In this document: positions 62,937 through 64,000 of the stretch, piece after piece
Position numbering within the stretch: the first letter of the stretch is position 1
How the letters are laid out: the number at the start of each line of letters is the position of its first letter
Source: Gambelia wislizenii
Taxonomy: Eukaryota; Chordata; Lepidosauria; Squamata; Crotaphytidae
Reading direction: 5' to 3'
DNA length: 64,000 nucleotides
NCBI GenBank assembly: GCA_030847615.1
Contig: JAUMIR010000002.1
Span: 111,360,309-111,424,308 of the forward strand
Notes under the pieces: generated by a model
What the model was told of the DNA's origin: nothing
The model's input: only the letters and a program-made list of their open reading frames with translations
Databases searched by the model: none
Translations under genes and position numbers: made by a program

Positions 62937-64000
62937 GAGCTTGACATAGAGATTCAGGAGAGATTCTGCTGCTAATGACAGCACAACTGTGGTCTAGTCT
63001 GTTGCAATCCACTCTCTTCTGTTTCACTCCAGCACTCAGTCTGAAACTTATAGGGACATATAATGACTGGCTTACACTGCAAAAATATAGTCGGTCAACT
63101 GACCCCACTATATTCCAAGTGAAATATACTCTATTGGTGAGAGCCAATGTTATTCATAGTGGAGGTCTATGGACCAGCACCAGTCCATGAACCATCACCT
63201 ACCATTCCAAGGTGAGTTTCTTTCAAATATGATAACAATACATGACAAACATGGTATTAGTCCCTGGCACATGGGGAAGGGGGGATGTTGGTCTGCCCTA
63301 TCAAATAGTTTAAAAAAAAAACAAACACTGTTGCAGGCCATTTCTTCTACAGGGATAATGGAGAAGAATCTTCTGACTTGTTTAGCTTGTGTTCACAACA
63401 CACCACCTGCAAATTCCAATCATATTTTCCCATTTATTTTTAAAATTATATATATATAATTTTAAATCAGATTGGGTTATGAATGGCCTCTTGTCTTGGC
63501 ACAAGGTACTTTGGCTACAATTTTTTGGCAAAGTCAGAAATGTGTGTTGATCCACTTGTGGACTCTCACCCCCTTTGCCCTGTTTGTTTAGTCCACCTCT
63601 TCCTCCAGAGCTAAATCTGCAATCCCAAACACATTTGACAGGGTCTAAATGTTGCATTCAGCCTTTGCAGTAGGGTGGGTGGGTAAGTGATAAGAGTAAA
63701 TATGCTTCTGACTGCTTTGCTGAGCTACTAGTCTCATGCAGCAGATGTTAGCAGATGTTGATTTGACAGTTCCTTGAAAAAATGTTGCCCAATGCGGTGT
63801 CAGCTCAGATATTTGGAGCTCCCCCCCCCCCCCCGCAACTTCCCACAGCCTATACCTGACTAGACTCTGCCCCACTTTGAGATGCTGGAAACTAGGCAAA
63901 CATAGGCCATGTTATTGACAAAAAAAATTACATAAATATTTGGTCGTTTTGTCTAGTTACTTATTAACATTTTGCAAAATGCATTATAAGACTGTGCACC
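62937..64000. other. Intergenic, unassigned
   Basis: AT-rich sequence with a TA run at about 63450 and a C14-15 run at about 63822. No gene, tRNA or clear repeat seen. Confidence 0.5.

Noticed and set aside
53000..64000. A second host gene such as MUSTN1 or another ITIH downstream
   Set aside because: No ORF or exon-like block resembles these proteins; all long frames there are LINE-derived.

Overview
The window looks like nuclear DNA of a non-mammalian amniote, most probably a squamate reptile. The grounds are one split vertebrate gene with GT-AG introns, reptile-type CR1 LINEs (one ending in an ATTCTATG octamer tail), L1 ORF2 fragments, an RTE/BovB-like LINE, tRNA-headed SINEs with CAA tails, and a very large load of short inverted-repeat DNA elements. 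I saw no prokaryotic genes, rRNA, functional tRNA or CRISPR array. The species assignment is inference.

The only host gene I can support is inter-alpha-trypsin inhibitor heavy chain 4 (ITIH4), on the + strand from 6097 to 50718. I assembled 23 coding exons by hand. All use AG/GT borders, the codon phases close at every junction, and the total is 2688 coding bases (896 codons) plus a stop. The protein has a signal peptide, a VIT domain, a VWA domain with a complete MIDAS set (D275, S277, S279, T345, D380), an ITIH-type central region, a short variable segment where mammalian ITIH4 has its proline-rich or bait region, and a C-terminal region with two cysteines. Its closest match by eye is ITIH4 rather than ITIH1-3. 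The variable segment contains a tandem duplication of two small phase-1 exons. The exon that should hold the DPHF processing motif of ITIH1-3 reads YPHF.

Layout. 1-5254 is nested LINE debris (L1, CR1, L1) and a truncated TIR element. 5262-6030 holds a SINE module and a 460-bp palindrome next to exon 1. 6097-50718 is ITIH4, whose introns hold at least 14 short TIR elements, the broken RTE/BovB copy (30945-35600), Tigger-like 230-bp elements, a 1.6-kb foldback element and satellite-like repeats. 50719-50965 is the 3' UTR with an AATAAA. 51-54 kb is SINE and CR1-tail debris. 54571-58566 is an essentially full-length 4.0-kb LINE on the minus strand with an 11-bp target-site duplication. 58976-61195 is a CR1 LINE on the plus strand. 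61.2-64 kb is an old LINE tail, a Tigger-like element, a 313-bp palindrome and unassigned sequence.

The most notable non-gene pattern is a set of about 16 inverted-repeat elements sharing the terminal core GGA(G/C)(A/T)TT(T/A)TCAGA. Ten of the fifteen with both ends have identical 3-bp direct duplications. One insertion is confirmed by its empty site in the duplicated ITIH4 intron.
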